This document shows, in pieces, positions 27,730 through 36,116 of a stretch of 56,641 bases of DNA. This stretch comes from Aestuariivirga sp. GTDB taxonomy: Bacteria; Pseudomonadota; Alphaproteobacteria; Rhizobiales; Aestuariivirgaceae. Each line of letters begins with the position of its first letter. Positions within the stretch are counted from its first letter, which is position 1. Both the position numbers and the translations under genes were made by a program. The stretch spans positions 1 to 56,641 of the forward strand of contig NZ_JADCDB010000015.1 of the NCBI RefSeq assembly GCF_020252395.1, given 5' to 3'. The notes beneath the pieces were generated by a model, which was not told the DNA's origin, ran no database searches, and saw only the letters and a program-made list of their open reading frames with translations.

Positions 27730-29508
27730 TCACGCCTCCGGCAGGTTCAGCCGGATGTGAAGCTCGCGCAGCTGCTTCGCCGTCACCTCGGAAGGCGCCC
27801 CCATCAGCAGGTCTTCGGCCTGCTGGTTCATCGGGAACAGCACCACTTCGCGGATGTTCGGCTCGTTGCAGAGCAGCATGACGATGCGGTCCACCCCCGG
27901 CGCGATGCCGCCATGGGGCGGTGCGCCATACTGGAAGGCGCGGTACATGCCGCCGAACTTCTCGAGCAGCACGCTCTCGGGGTAGCCCGCGATTTCGAAG
28001 GCCTTCTTCATCACCTCGGGGCGATGGTTGCGGATGGCGCCGGAGGAGAGCTCCACGCCATTGCAGACGATATCATACTGGTAGGCGAGGATATCGAGCG
28101 GGTCCTTGGTCTCGAGTGCCTCGAGGCCGCCTTGCGGCATGGAGAAGGGGTTGTGCGAGAAGTCGACCTTCTTCTCCTCCTCGTTCCACTCATACATCGG
28201 GAAGTCGACGATCCAGCAGAACTCGAAACGGTCCTTGGCGGTGAGGTTCAGTTCCTCGCCCACCTTGTTCCGGGCGTCACCCGCAAACTTGTAGAATTTC
28301 TCAGGCCGCCCCGCGACGAAGAAGCAGGCATCGCCCACGCCGAGGCCAAGCTGCGTGCGGATCGCCTCCGCGCGCTCCGGCCCGATGTTCTTGGCGATGG
28401 GGCCGGCACCGCCCTCCTCGCCCTCGCGCCAGAAGACATAGCCGAGGCCCGGCTGGCCCTGCTGCTGGGCATAGGAGTTCATGCGATCGCAGAAGGCTCT
28501 GCTGCCGCCCTTGGGCGCGGGAATGGCCCAGACCTCGACCTTGGGGTCCGCCGCGATCATGCCGGCGAAGACCTTGAAACCCGAATCCCTGAAGTGCTCG
28601 GTGACGGCCTGCATCTTGATCGGGTTGCGCAAGTCCGGCTTGTCGGAGCCGTACCAGCGGATCGAGTCTTTGTACGCGATGTGCGGGAACTTCTGTGTCA
28701 CCGGCAGGCCGCCGCCGAATTCCTCGAACACGCCGCGCAGCACGGGCTCCACCGCGTTGAACACGTCGTCCTGGGTGACGAAGCTCATCTCGATATCGAG
28801 CTGGTAGAACTCGCCGGGCGAACGGTCGGCGCGCGCATCCTCGTCGCGGAAGCAGGCGGCGATCTGGAAGTAGCGGTCGAAGCCCGACATCATGATCAGC
28901 TGCTTGAACTGCTGCGGCGCCTGCGGCAGCGCATAGAACTTGCCGGGGTGGATGCGCGACGGCACGAGGAAGTCACGCGCACCTTCGGGCGAGGACGCGG
29001 TGAGGATCGGCGTCTGGAACTCGAAGAAGCCCTGCTCCACCATGCGGCGGCGCAGCGAGTTGATGATGGCCCCGCGCTTCATGATATTCTTGTGGATGCG
29101 CTCGCGGCGCAGATCGAGAAAGCGGTAGCGCAGCCGGATGTCTTCCGGATACTCCGTATCGCCGAACACGGGCAGCGGCAGCTCGGCCGCCTGGCTCAGC
29201 ACCTCGATATGGGTGGCGAAGACCTCGATGAGGCCGGTCGGGAGCTCGGTGTTCTCGGTGCCGGGGGGCCGCGGGCGCACCTTGCCGTCAACCCGGATCA
29301 CCCACTCGGAGCGCACTTTTTCAGCGGTCTTGAAGGCGGGCGAATCCGGGTCCGCCACCACCTGGGTCATGCCGTAATGGTCGCGCAGGTCGATGAACAG
29401 CACGCCGCCATGATCACGGACCCGGTGAACCCAGCCGGAAATGCGGATGTCCTGCCCGGCATTCCCGGGGCGGAGCTGGCCACAGGTGTGGCTGCGGTAG
29501 GCGTGCAT
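27730..29508 (-). CDS. aspS: Aspartyl-tRNA synthetase
   Basis: Class II synthetase charging tRNA-Asp, and possibly also tRNA-Asn in bacteria that use GatCAB. The 592-residue product starts [15 protein letters not shown] (ATG 29508 with GAGGA ahead). It has the OB-fold anticodon-binding domain, then [12 protein letters not shown] and class II motif 2 in [19 protein letters not shown]. The bacterial GAD insertion is at about 290-420. Motif 3 is near the end ([13 protein letters not shown]). The length is typical of bacterial rather than archaeal AspRS. Discriminating versus non-discriminating activity is not determined. Confidence 0.96.
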   Translation of the reverse strand: MHAYRSHTCGQLRPGNAGQDIRISGWVHRVRDHGGVLFIDLRDHYGMTQVVADPDSPAFKTAEKVRSEWVIRVDGKVRPRPPGTENTELPTGLIEVFATHIEVLSQAAELPLPVFGDTEYPEDIRLRYRFLDLRRERIHKNIMKRGAIINSLRRRMVEQGFFEFQTPILTASSPEGARDFLVPSRIHPGKFYALPQAPQQFKQLIMMSGFDRYFQIAACFRDEDARADRSPGEFYQLDIEMSFVTQDDVFNAVEPVLRGVFEEFGGGLPVTQKFPHIAYKDSIRWYGSDKPDLRNPIKMQAVTEHFRDSGFKVFAGMIAADPKVEVWAIPAPKGGSRAFCDRMNSYAQQQGQPGLGYVFWREGEEGGAGPIAKNIGPERAEAIRTQLGLGVGDACFFVAGRPEKFYKFAGDARNKVGEELNLTAKDRFEFCWIVDFPMYEWNEEEKKVDFSHNPFSMPQGGLEALETKDPLDILAYQYDIVCNGVELSSGAIRNHRPEVMKKAFEIAGYPESVLLEKFGGMYRAFQYGAPPHGGIAPGVDRIVMLLCNEPNIREVVLFPMNQQAEDLLMGAPSEVTAKQLRELHIRLNLPEA

Positions 29509-29630
29509 CAAATCCTCGCAAATCAGGCCGTTTCGGGCGCTAGAGCGCATGGAGGGGGCGGTTTGTCAAGGCGGAGGGGTTCCGCGCCGCGGCACAGGGA
29601 ACGGTGTCCGCTGCCCACAACGGCCTGGTC

Positions 29631-30259
29631 TCAGTCCAGCCAGTTGAAAAGGGCGTCCGTCTTGCGCTTCATCTCGGAGCCCAGCTCCTCACTGCTGGCG
29701 AAGAAGCCGCCCTTGATCACCACGCGGGTGTTGCTGAGGCCCGTCTTCCGCACGAGGGCGAAGAGGATCGCGGCGTTGGCGGGCAGGATGCGCACGCAGC
29801 CGTGGGAGGCGCGGCGGCCGAGGCTCTTCACATGATAGCTGCCGTGCAGCGCGTGGCCGTCGCCAGTGAAGAAGATCGAGTGAGGCATGGGCGCATCGTC
29901 CCATTCCTTGGAGAAGTGCTCCTTCTCCATGCGGAACGGCCTGAACGTGCCCGAGGGCGTGTCATAGCCTGGCGCTCCGGTCGAGACCGGCCACTTGTAA
30001 AGCTGCTCGCCGTCGAGATCGACGGTCAACTTCTGGCTCACCTTGTTGACGGTAATGATCAGGCGCGGCGGTGCCGGGGGGCCTTTTTCTTGACGCCCTG
30101 CTTCTTGGCAGCCGGCTTCTTGGCGGCAGCCGGCTTGGCAGGAGCCTTGGTAACGGGCTTGGCCTTTTCCGGCGGCGGCGTGGGGCTGGTGGCGGCCTGC
30201 GCCGCGAGGGGGGCCAAAGCGGCCCCAAGCGCCAGGATCAGCTTGCGTCTCGAAATCAT
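29631..30259 (-). pseudogene. L,D-transpeptidase (YkuD) split by a single-base frameshift
   Basis: The start (ATG 30259, MISRRKLILALGAALAPLAAQA) gives a signal peptide and a Lys/Ala/Pro linker (PAKPAAAKKPAAKKQG), then stops at about 30059. The catalytic part, from RLIITVNKVSQKLTVDLDG to the YkuD motif HALHGSYHVKSLG and SHGCVRILPANAA, is in the -1 frame. One extra C in the six-C run near 30079, or a -1 slip at GAAAAAG just before it, would join them into a protein of about 209 residues. It may be a real null allele, a sequencing indel, or programmed frameshifting. Neighbours are aspS downstream and rimO, divergent. Confidence 0.8.
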
Positions 30260-30392
30260 CTCGTCTTTCCCACGGCAGCTCGGCTTTGCAACGCGGCCAT
30301 GCCAATTAACCGGATTATGGCGGAAGGCGAGCCGTTCGTGAAGTGGCGCGGGCAATTTGCGCTTTCCGCCCTCCTCCGCTAAGGACCGCCCC

Positions 30393-31718
30393 ATGAACAA
30401 GCATGTCCCCAGGGTCGGATTGGTGTCGCTCGGCTGCCCCAAGGCGCTGGTCGATTCGGAACGCATCATCACCCAGCTCCGCGCCGAAGGCTATGTCATG
30501 TCGTCCGGCTATGAGGATGCCGACGTGGTGCTGGTCAACACCTGCGGCTTCCTCGACAGCGCCAAGGCCGAATCATTGGCCGCCATCGGCGAGGCGATGG
30601 AGGAGAACGGCCGGGTGATCGTGACGGGGTGCTTAGGCGTCGAGGCCGACACCATCATGAAGGCGCATCCCGGCGTGCTCGCCGTCACCGGCCCGCACCA
30701 GTACGAGGCGGTGGTGGGTGCGGTCCACAAGGCGCTGCCGCCGGTGCATGACCCGAAGCTGGATCTCGTGCCGCCGCAGGGCCTGCACCTGACGCCCAGG
30801 CACTATGCCTACCTCAAGATTTCCGAAGGCTGCAACAACCGCTGCTCCTTCTGCATTATTCCCTCAATCCGCGGCAACCTGGTTTCGCGCCCCGTGGCCT
30901 CGGTGCTCTATGAAGCGGAGCGGCTGGTGAAGGCGGGCGTCAAGGAGCTGCTCGTCATCAGCCAGGACACCTCGGCCTATGGCGTCGACATCAAGTATGC
31001 GGCGTCGAAATTCCATGGCCGCGAGGCGCGCGCCAAGTTCTACGACCTCGCCAAGGAACTGGGCGAGCTGGGCGCCTGGGTGCGCCTGCACTATGTCTAT
31101 CCGTATCCGCATGTCGACGAGGTGATCCCGCTGATGGCGGAGGGCAAGATTCTGCCCTATCTCGACATCCCCTTCCAGCACGCGGCCCCCAATGTGCTGA
31201 AGGCGATGAAGCGCCCGGCGAACCAGGAGAAGGTGCTGGACCGCTTGGCCTCCTGGCGCGCGGTCTGCCCGGACATCGCCATCCGCTCCACCTTCATCGT
31301 CGGCTTCCCCGGCGAGACGGAGGCGGATTTCGACTACCTTCTGCAGTGGATGAAGGAAGCCCGCATCGAGCGTGCCGGCTGCTTCAAGTATGAGCCGGTC
31401 TCCGGCGCCAGGGCCAATGATCTGGGCCTCGCGCAGGTGCCGGACGCGGTGAAGCAGGAACGCTGGGAGCGCTTCATGAAGGCCCAGCAGGAGATTTCCG
31501 CCCAGATCCTCGCGGGCAAGGTCGGCCGCGAGATCGACGTATTGGTCGATGAGATCGACGAGGAAAACGAAGAAGCCATCGCCCGCTCCCCCTGGGACGC
31601 GCCGGAAATCGACGGCAACGTATTCCTGCCGGGCGAGACGGAACTGAAGCCCGGCGAGATGGTCCGTGTACGGATTATCGGGGCGGAGGAGTATGATTTG
31701 GTGGGCGAGAAAGTCTAA
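30393..31718 (+). CDS. rimO: Ribosomal protein S12 methylthiotransferase
   Basis: Radical-SAM enzyme that methylthiolates an aspartate of ribosomal protein S12. The 441-residue chain starts [21 protein letters not shown] (ATG 30393, AAGGA ahead). The N-terminal UPF0004 domain supplies three cluster cysteines (GCPKA, NTCGF, TGCLG). The radical-SAM core carries [10 protein letters not shown]-terminal TRAM domain runs from about 375. SLGCPK, not the MiaB signature, favours RimO. It diverges from the broken L,D-transpeptidase. Confidence 0.95.
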   Translation: MNKHVPRVGLVSLGCPKALVDSERIITQLRAEGYVMSSGYEDADVVLVNTCGFLDSAKAESLAAIGEAMEENGRVIVTGCLGVEADTIMKAHPGVLAVTGPHQYEAVVGAVHKALPPVHDPKLDLVPPQGLHLTPRHYAYLKISEGCNNRCSFCIIPSIRGNLVSRPVASVLYEAERLVKAGVKELLVISQDTSAYGVDIKYAASKFHGREARAKFYDLAKELGELGAWVRLHYVYPYPHVDEVIPLMAEGKILPYLDIPFQHAAPNVLKAMKRPANQEKVLDRLASWRAVCPDIAIRSTFIVGFPGETEADFDYLLQWMKEARIERAGCFKYEPVSGARANDLGLAQVPDAVKQERWERFMKAQQEISAQILAGKVGREIDVLVDEIDEENEEAIARSPWDAPEIDGNVFLPGETELKPGEMVRVRIIGAEEYDLVGEKV

Positions 31719-31927
31719 ATCCTTTTTCTCTCAGCCAAGACGCCGTAGACCGTAGCCGTCAAAGAGGCGACAACGAGAATGGAGATCGCAAAAGCTGCTA
31801 ACTTCGCTAACAGCAATACAGTCCGAATGCTGAAGCTGTTCCACCCCAGCGGCCCATACCTGAAAATCTGAAGTTGGACCGCAAACAGAGCAGCTGAAAC
31901 CACGATCTCCAAGAATGTCAGTGCCAC
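31715..31927 (-). CDS. Small two-helix membrane protein, possibly the 3' remnant of a larger gene
   Basis: The 70-residue frame predicts two membrane helices ([18 protein letters not shown] and [19 protein letters not shown]) and a basic C-terminal end (AERKRI). The GTG start has no clear ribosome-binding site. The same frame stays open upstream for about 20 codons without an ATG, which suggests a truncated gene. The DNA is visibly lower in GC than both neighbours. Its stop overlaps the end of rimO by four bases. I do not recognise the family. Confidence 0.4.
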   Translation of the reverse strand: MALTFLEIVVSAALFAVQLQIFRYGPLGWNSFSIRTVLLLAKLAAFAISILVVASLTATVYGVLAERKRI

Positions 31928-32019
31928 GGCATGATCTTTGGTGTCGGCTGAGTATTCCGCGCATCCGAAGATGCCAAACTACCAGGACGGGGCTTGATTG
32001 TGGGTTTTTCAACAGCCTG

Positions 32020-32580
32020 CTAGACCTTCATCCCATCGGCCCCGCGGGTGATGCCGGCGACGCCGGTGCGGGCGACTTCGACGAGGCCCAGCGGCACCAT
32101 GAGCGAGATGAATTGCTCCACCTTGTCGGTCTTGCCCGTGATCTCGAAGATGAAGCTCGATGTGCCGGCATCGATGACGCGGGCGCGGAAGGCATCCGCC
32201 AGGCGCAGGGCCTCGACGCGCTTCTCGCCCGTACCCGAAACCTTGACCATCGCAAGCTCGCGGGTGAGCGCGTTGCCCTGCACAGTCAAGTCCGCAACGG
32301 AGTGCACAGGCACCATGCGGCCGAGCTGGTTCTTGATCTGCTCGATCACCGCGGGCGTGCCGCTGGTGACGATGGTGATGCGCGAGACGTGCTTCTCGTG
32401 CTGCGTCTCCGACACGGTGAGTGACTCGATATTGTAGCCTCTCCCTGAGAACAGGCCGATGACGCGGGCAAGCACGCCCGGCTCGTTGTCGACGATCACG
32501 GCGAGCGCGTGGGTTTCGGCCACCGGCTTGACGGTGTCGAGGAAATAGGCCGAGCCCGAGGGCTGAAGATGTGCGTTCAT
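32020..32580 (-). CDS. ilvN: Acetolactate synthase small (regulatory) subunit
   Basis: Valine-binding regulatory subunit of acetohydroxyacid synthase. The 186-residue protein carries the N-terminal ACT domain (HALAVIVDNEPGVLARVIGLFSGRGYNIESLTV) followed by the C-terminal ALS_ss domain (ELAMVKVSG, then FIFEITGKTDKVEQFISLM). The stop lies at the border of an AT-richer segment next to rimO. It is 17 bases downstream of the large-subunit gene, so both form one operon under the leader-peptide attenuator at 34426-34530. It is also called ilvH. Confidence 0.95.
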   Translation of the reverse strand: MNAHLQPSGSAYFLDTVKPVAETHALAVIVDNEPGVLARVIGLFSGRGYNIESLTVSETQHEKHVSRITIVTSGTPAVIEQIKNQLGRMVPVHSVADLTVQGNALTRELAMVKVSGTGEKRVEALRLADAFRARVIDAGTSSFIFEITGKTDKVEQFISLMVPLGLVEVARTGVAGITRGADGMKV

Positions 32581-32597
32581 GTGTCTTGTCTCCTCCC

Positions 32598-34367
32598 TTA
32601 GACCAGCATCTTGCCCTTGGCGTCGATCACCGTGCCGACATCCTCGTCTGCCACGTCCTCGCCCAGGATCATCTCGTTATGCGCCTTGCCCGAGGGGATC
32701 ATCGGGAAGCAGTTGGCGAGGGCCGCCACGCGGCAGTCGAAGATCACCGGGCGCTTGACCTTGATCATTTCCCTGATCGCATCGTCGAGCTCCAGGGGCT
32801 TGGTGGCGCGCATTCCCACACAGCCATAGGCCTCCGCCAGCTTGACGAAATCCGGCAGCGCTTCCGTATAGGAGTGCGACAGACGGTTGCCGTGCAGCAG
32901 CTGCTGCCACTGGCGCACCATGCCCATGTACTGGTTGTTGAGGATGAAGATCTTGATCGGCAACTCATACTGAATGGCAGTCGACATTTCCTGCATGGTC
33001 ATCAGAACCGAGGCGTCACCCGCGATATCGATGACGAGGGCATCGGGGTGCGCCTGCTGCACGCCCACCGCGGCGGGCAGGCCATAACCCATGGTGCCGA
33101 GGCCGCCCGACGTCATCCAGCGGTTCGGTTCCTCGAAGCGGTAGAACTGCGCAGCCCACATCTGGTGCTGGCCCACTTCCGTGGTGATGTAGGTGTTCTC
33201 GTTCTTGGTCAGCTCATAGAGCCGCTCGACGGCATATTGCGGCATGATGACGTCGTCATTCTTCTTGTAGCGGAGGCAGTCCTTGGCGCGCCAGCCGTCG
33301 ATCTGCTTCCACCAGGTGTCGAGGGCCTTCTTGTCGAGGGTCACGGACTTCGCCTTCCAGACGCGGATCATGTCTTCCAGCGCATGCGCCACGTCGGCGA
33401 CGACCGGCACGTCGACGCGCACCGTTTTGTTGATGGACGACGGGTCGATGTCGATGTGGATCTTCTTCGAATTTGGCGAGAAGGCGTTGAGGCGGCCGGT
33501 GATGCGGTCATCGAAGCGGGCGCCGGCGCAAATCATCACGTCGCAGTCATGCATGGCCATGTTGGCCTCGTACATGCCGTGCATGCCGAGCATGCCGAGC
33601 CAGTTCTTGCCCGATGCCGGATAGGCGCCGAGTCCCATCAGCGTGGAGGTGATGGGGATGCCGGTCATCTCCACGAAGTCGCGCAACAGCTTGGATGCCG
33701 TGGGTCCCGAGTTGATCACACCGCCGCCGGTGTAAAGGATCGGGCGCTTCGCGGTGGCGATCAGCTCCACCGCGGCGCGGATGGCGTTCTGGTCGGCCTT
33801 GACCTGCGGGCGGTAGGTCTTGTGCTCGATGTTCTTGGGGCCGACATAGCGGCCCTTGGCGAACTGCACGTCTTTCGGGATGTCGACGACGACCGGGCCG
33901 GGGCGGCCGTGGGTGGCGACATAGAAGGCCTCATGCAGGATGCGCGCGAGGTCGTTCACGTCCTTCACCAGATAATTGTGCTTGGTGCAGGGGCGCGTGA
34001 TGCCGACAGTGTCGCATTCCTGGAAGGCGTCAGAGCCGATCAGGTGGGTTGGCACCTGGCCGGTGATGCAGACCATGGGGATCGAGTCCAACAGCGCATC
34101 GGTCAGGCCCGTCACCGCATTGGTGGCGCCGGGGCCGGAGGTGACAAGCACCACGCCGCACTTCCCAGTGGAGCGGGCATAGCCTTCCGCGGCATGGGTG
34201 GCGCCCTGCTCATGGCGGACGAGGATGTGCTCCACCTTCTCCTGCTGGAAGATCTCGTCATAGATCGGCAGCACCGCACCGCCCGGATAGCCGAACACGG
34301 TGTCGACCCCTTGGTCCTGCAGCGCCTTCAGCACCATTTCGGCGCCGGTCATCTCGTTGGTGGCCAT
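32598..34367 (-). CDS. ilvB: Acetolactate synthase large (catalytic) subunit
   Basis: Thiamin-diphosphate enzyme that makes acetolactate or acetohydroxybutyrate, the first common step to valine, leucine and isoleucine. The 589-residue chain starts MATNEMTGAEMVLKALQ (ATG 34367, AGAGGTGAG ahead); the open frame extends upstream into the leader but that part is not protein. It shows the catalytic glutamate in VRHEQGATHAAEGYAR, the substrate-channel segment QVPTHLIGSDAFQE and the ThDP/Mg site beginning GDASVLMTMQEM with the later NNQYMGMVRQW. It is also called ilvI. Confidence 0.97.
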   Translation of the reverse strand: MATNEMTGAEMVLKALQDQGVDTVFGYPGGAVLPIYDEIFQQEKVEHILVRHEQGATHAAEGYARSTGKCGVVLVTSGPGATNAVTGLTDALLDSIPMVCITGQVPTHLIGSDAFQECDTVGITRPCTKHNYLVKDVNDLARILHEAFYVATHGRPGPVVVDIPKDVQFAKGRYVGPKNIEHKTYRPQVKADQNAIRAAVELIATAKRPILYTGGGVINSGPTASKLLRDFVEMTGIPITSTLMGLGAYPASGKNWLGMLGMHGMYEANMAMHDCDVMICAGARFDDRITGRLNAFSPNSKKIHIDIDPSSINKTVRVDVPVVADVAHALEDMIRVWKAKSVTLDKKALDTWWKQIDGWRAKDCLRYKKNDDVIMPQYAVERLYELTKNENTYITTEVGQHQMWAAQFYRFEEPNRWMTSGGLGTMGYGLPAAVGVQQAHPDALVIDIAGDASVLMTMQEMSTAIQYELPIKIFILNNQYMGMVRQWQQLLHGNRLSHSYTEALPDFVKLAEAYGCVGMRATKPLELDDAIREMIKVKRPVIFDCRVAALANCFPMIPSGKAHNEMILGEDVADEDVGTVIDAKGKMLV

Positions 34368-34425
34368 CTCACTCACCTCTTCAAATTGAGCGTTCGTCAA
34401 ACACATGTTGGGTGATCCAGGCAAC

Positions 34426-34506
34426 AAAAAAGGCCCCCAAGGGAGCCTCATTTCCGCGCAGCGCCACCTGATCCTGGAGGCTTTAAACCTCCCCGGCGCT
34501 GCGCGG
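34426..34506 (-). promoter_or_regulatory. ilv attenuator: alternative hairpins and terminator
   Basis: On the minus strand, arm 1 CCGCGCAGCGCC (34506-34495) lies within the leader-peptide codons and pairs perfectly over 12 bp with GGCGCTGCGCGG (34465-34454). Between them a small GGAGG/CCTCC hairpin forms. The terminator is GGCTCC-CTTG-GGGGCC (34447-34432) followed by six Ts (34431-34426). AGCCTC of the small hairpin can instead pair with GAGGCT at the terminator's left arm, giving an antiterminator. The layout is that of classical leader-peptide attenuation. Confidence 0.85.
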
Positions 34507-34530
34507 ACCTACTACAAGAATGGTGTTCAT
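34483..34530 (-). CDS. ilv operon leader peptide, 15 residues
   Basis: The peptide is MNTILVVGPRSAGEV. It places Ile, Leu, Val and Val in a row just ahead of the codons that form arm 1 of the attenuator. Stalling for lack of any charged branched-chain tRNA would free the downstream arms and allow read-through into ilvB. There is no Shine-Dalgarno, and the candidate promoter at 34539-34567 puts the transcript start at or within a few bases of the ATG, so the peptide may be read from a leaderless message, as reported for trpL in Sinorhizobium. Confidence 0.85.
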   Translation of the reverse strand: MNTILVVGPRSAGEV

Positions 34531-34538
34531 CGGCTAAC

Positions 34539-34567
34539 TCATTAGGGGGCGGGAGGGGCGGCGTCAA
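34539..34567 (-). promoter_or_regulatory. Candidate ilv promoter
   Basis: On the minus strand TTGACG (34567-34562) is followed after 17 bases by TAATGA (34544-34539). The -10 match is poor, but the -35 is good and the position predicts transcription starting at about 34532, next to the leader-peptide ATG (34530). Confidence 0.45.
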
Positions 34568-34589
34568 GAGTGCTTGGCGCCGGCGGCAG

Positions 34590-35069
34590 CTACGGTGAGC
34601 CTGGCGCCCCCTCGCAGGGGTCTTTCCCAGGCCGGTCAACAGGCTGCAGCTTCGCTTGGAGTTCGTGGAACGCAAGCAGCCGTTCGAGATGGCGGGGCAT
34701 GTCGTTGGTGATGAAAAACGCCGCGTCAAAGGCCGGGTTGCCGACATTAATCTCTGAGGCGATGCCGGGCGCCTTGGGTCAGCGGTGGCACCACGTCTCG
34801 CGGCGGATCACGAAGGAGGTCCCGTCCCGCTGGATCAGGCCAAGATGCTTGCCCGTGGGTCCACCGAACCGCGCCAGGACCGTATACTGGAGCGTTTCAC
34901 TGCCCGAAGCCCCCTGCCGGAGATGACGGCCGAACAGGAACTGCCCCCCGCACCAACGCGTAGACGGCAAAGATTCAGAGCGGAAACAAATAGCCATGTC
35001 GCTTTTCCCTGCAACCACGTAGGCGCGGGCTCCATCGGGTACAAGAGTTCGTGCACGGGCCGGGAGGAA
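34590..35069 (-). pseudogene. Degraded reading frame with an in-frame TGA, family unknown
   Basis: One frame stays open from 35069 to 34590 except for a single TGA at 34779-34781. Before it the translation reads ...GKHLGLIQRDGTSFVIRRETW; after it, KAPGIASEINVGNPAFDAAF and ITNDMPRHLERLLAFHELQ. The sequence composition is protein-like and third positions are GC-rich. No convincing start or ribosome-binding site is present. It may be a decayed gene in the otherwise empty 680-base gap between the ilv leader and the DMT gene, or chance antisense openness. I do not recognise it. Confidence 0.35.
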
Positions 35070-35213
35070 TCATTCGACGGAAGCGCTTTGCAAGGATGAG
35101 GGCTTGCTCCGGCGGGTCATGGTCCCGATGGCCAGTCAGTCTCCCCCCTCATGCCTCAGCGATTGACCGCTGCCCGAACATCGGGCACGCATGGTTTTCC
35201 ACTCGGATTCCGG

Positions 35214-36110
35214 ATGAACAGCACCAAGACCCGCGCCATTCTCGCCCTGATCCTCGCCATGCTGTTCTGGGGCTGCGCTGCCGTTTTCATGCGCACGCTG
35301 GCGCTGGCGCTGAGCGCCGGGAACTCCATCGCGCTGCGCTATGTGGTGCTCAGCATCATCAGCCTTGGCGGTCTGCTTTGGCTTGGCACATGGCGCATCC
35401 CGCGGGCGGACTGGCCGCGTTTCCTCATCGCCGGGCTTGCCGGCATGGCGGGCTACAACTGGTTCGTGAACGCCGGCTTCGAGCTGGTGCCCGCCGGCGT
35501 GGGCACGCTGGTCACCATGATCGAGCCGCTGATGATCGCCATGCTCGCGGCCCTGACGCTGGGCGAGAAGCTGACGCGCTATGTGCTGCTCGGCGTGGCG
35601 CTGGCGATTGCGGGCTCCATCGTTCTGTTCTGGCCGGACCTCACCACCGAAACGCAACACCCGGTTTCGGTCCGCGGCCTTGTCTACCTGCTCCTGTGCT
35701 GCATCGGCTGGGCGATCTATACGATCGCGACGAAGCCCCTGCTCAACCGCCATGACAGCTTCACCGTCACCGCCGTCACCATGCTGATTGCAGCCCCCAT
35801 CATGATCGGCGCGGCCAGTGAGCCGCTGCCGCAGCTTGCCGCAAGGCTCGACGCCCGCCAGTGGTTCGAGGCTGCCTATCTCGTGCTCGCCTCAGGCCTC
35901 GGCGGCACCATGCTGTGGAACTACGGAGCCAAGCACCTCTCCAGCACCGCGGCAGGAACCTTCCTCTACCTGATCCCGGTTATCGCGGTGGCGGCAGGCG
36001 CACTGGTGCTGGGCGAGCAGGTGACGGCCTATGTGGTGGCGGGCGGGCTTCTTATGCTGGCCGGTGTCGCCGCCGCGCAATTCGGCCCCACCCTCATGAG
36101 CCGAAGGTAG
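35214..36110 (+). CDS. DMT-superfamily (EamA) transporter, single unit
   Basis: A 298-residue inner-membrane protein with ten predicted helices in two EamA repeats (about 10-140 and 155-290). Typical parts are AMLFWGCAAVFMRTLA at the first helix, GTLVTMIEPLMIAMLAAL, and the second repeat ending FLYLIPVIAVAAGALVLGEQVT. EamA proteins export or import small metabolites; the substrate is unknown. ATG 35214 was preferred to a start 63 bases upstream that adds a non-hydrophobic leader. It is six bases upstream of the fused DMT gene, to which it is clearly related. Confidence 0.88.
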   Translation: MNSTKTRAILALILAMLFWGCAAVFMRTLALALSAGNSIALRYVVLSIISLGGLLWLGTWRIPRADWPRFLIAGLAGMAGYNWFVNAGFELVPAGVGTLVTMIEPLMIAMLAALTLGEKLTRYVLLGVALAIAGSIVLFWPDLTTETQHPVSVRGLVYLLLCCIGWAIYTIATKPLLNRHDSFTVTAVTMLIAAPIMIGAASEPLPQLAARLDARQWFEAAYLVLASGLGGTMLWNYGAKHLSSTAAGTFLYLIPVIAVAAGALVLGEQVTAYVVAGGLLMLAGVAAAQFGPTLMSRR

Positions 36111-36116
36111 GCCGTC

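Noticed and set aside
27757-29835. 692-codon plus-strand frame opposite aspS
   Set aside because: Antisense shadow with His/Ala/Leu-rich composition and no recognisable domain; aspS on the minus strand is clear.
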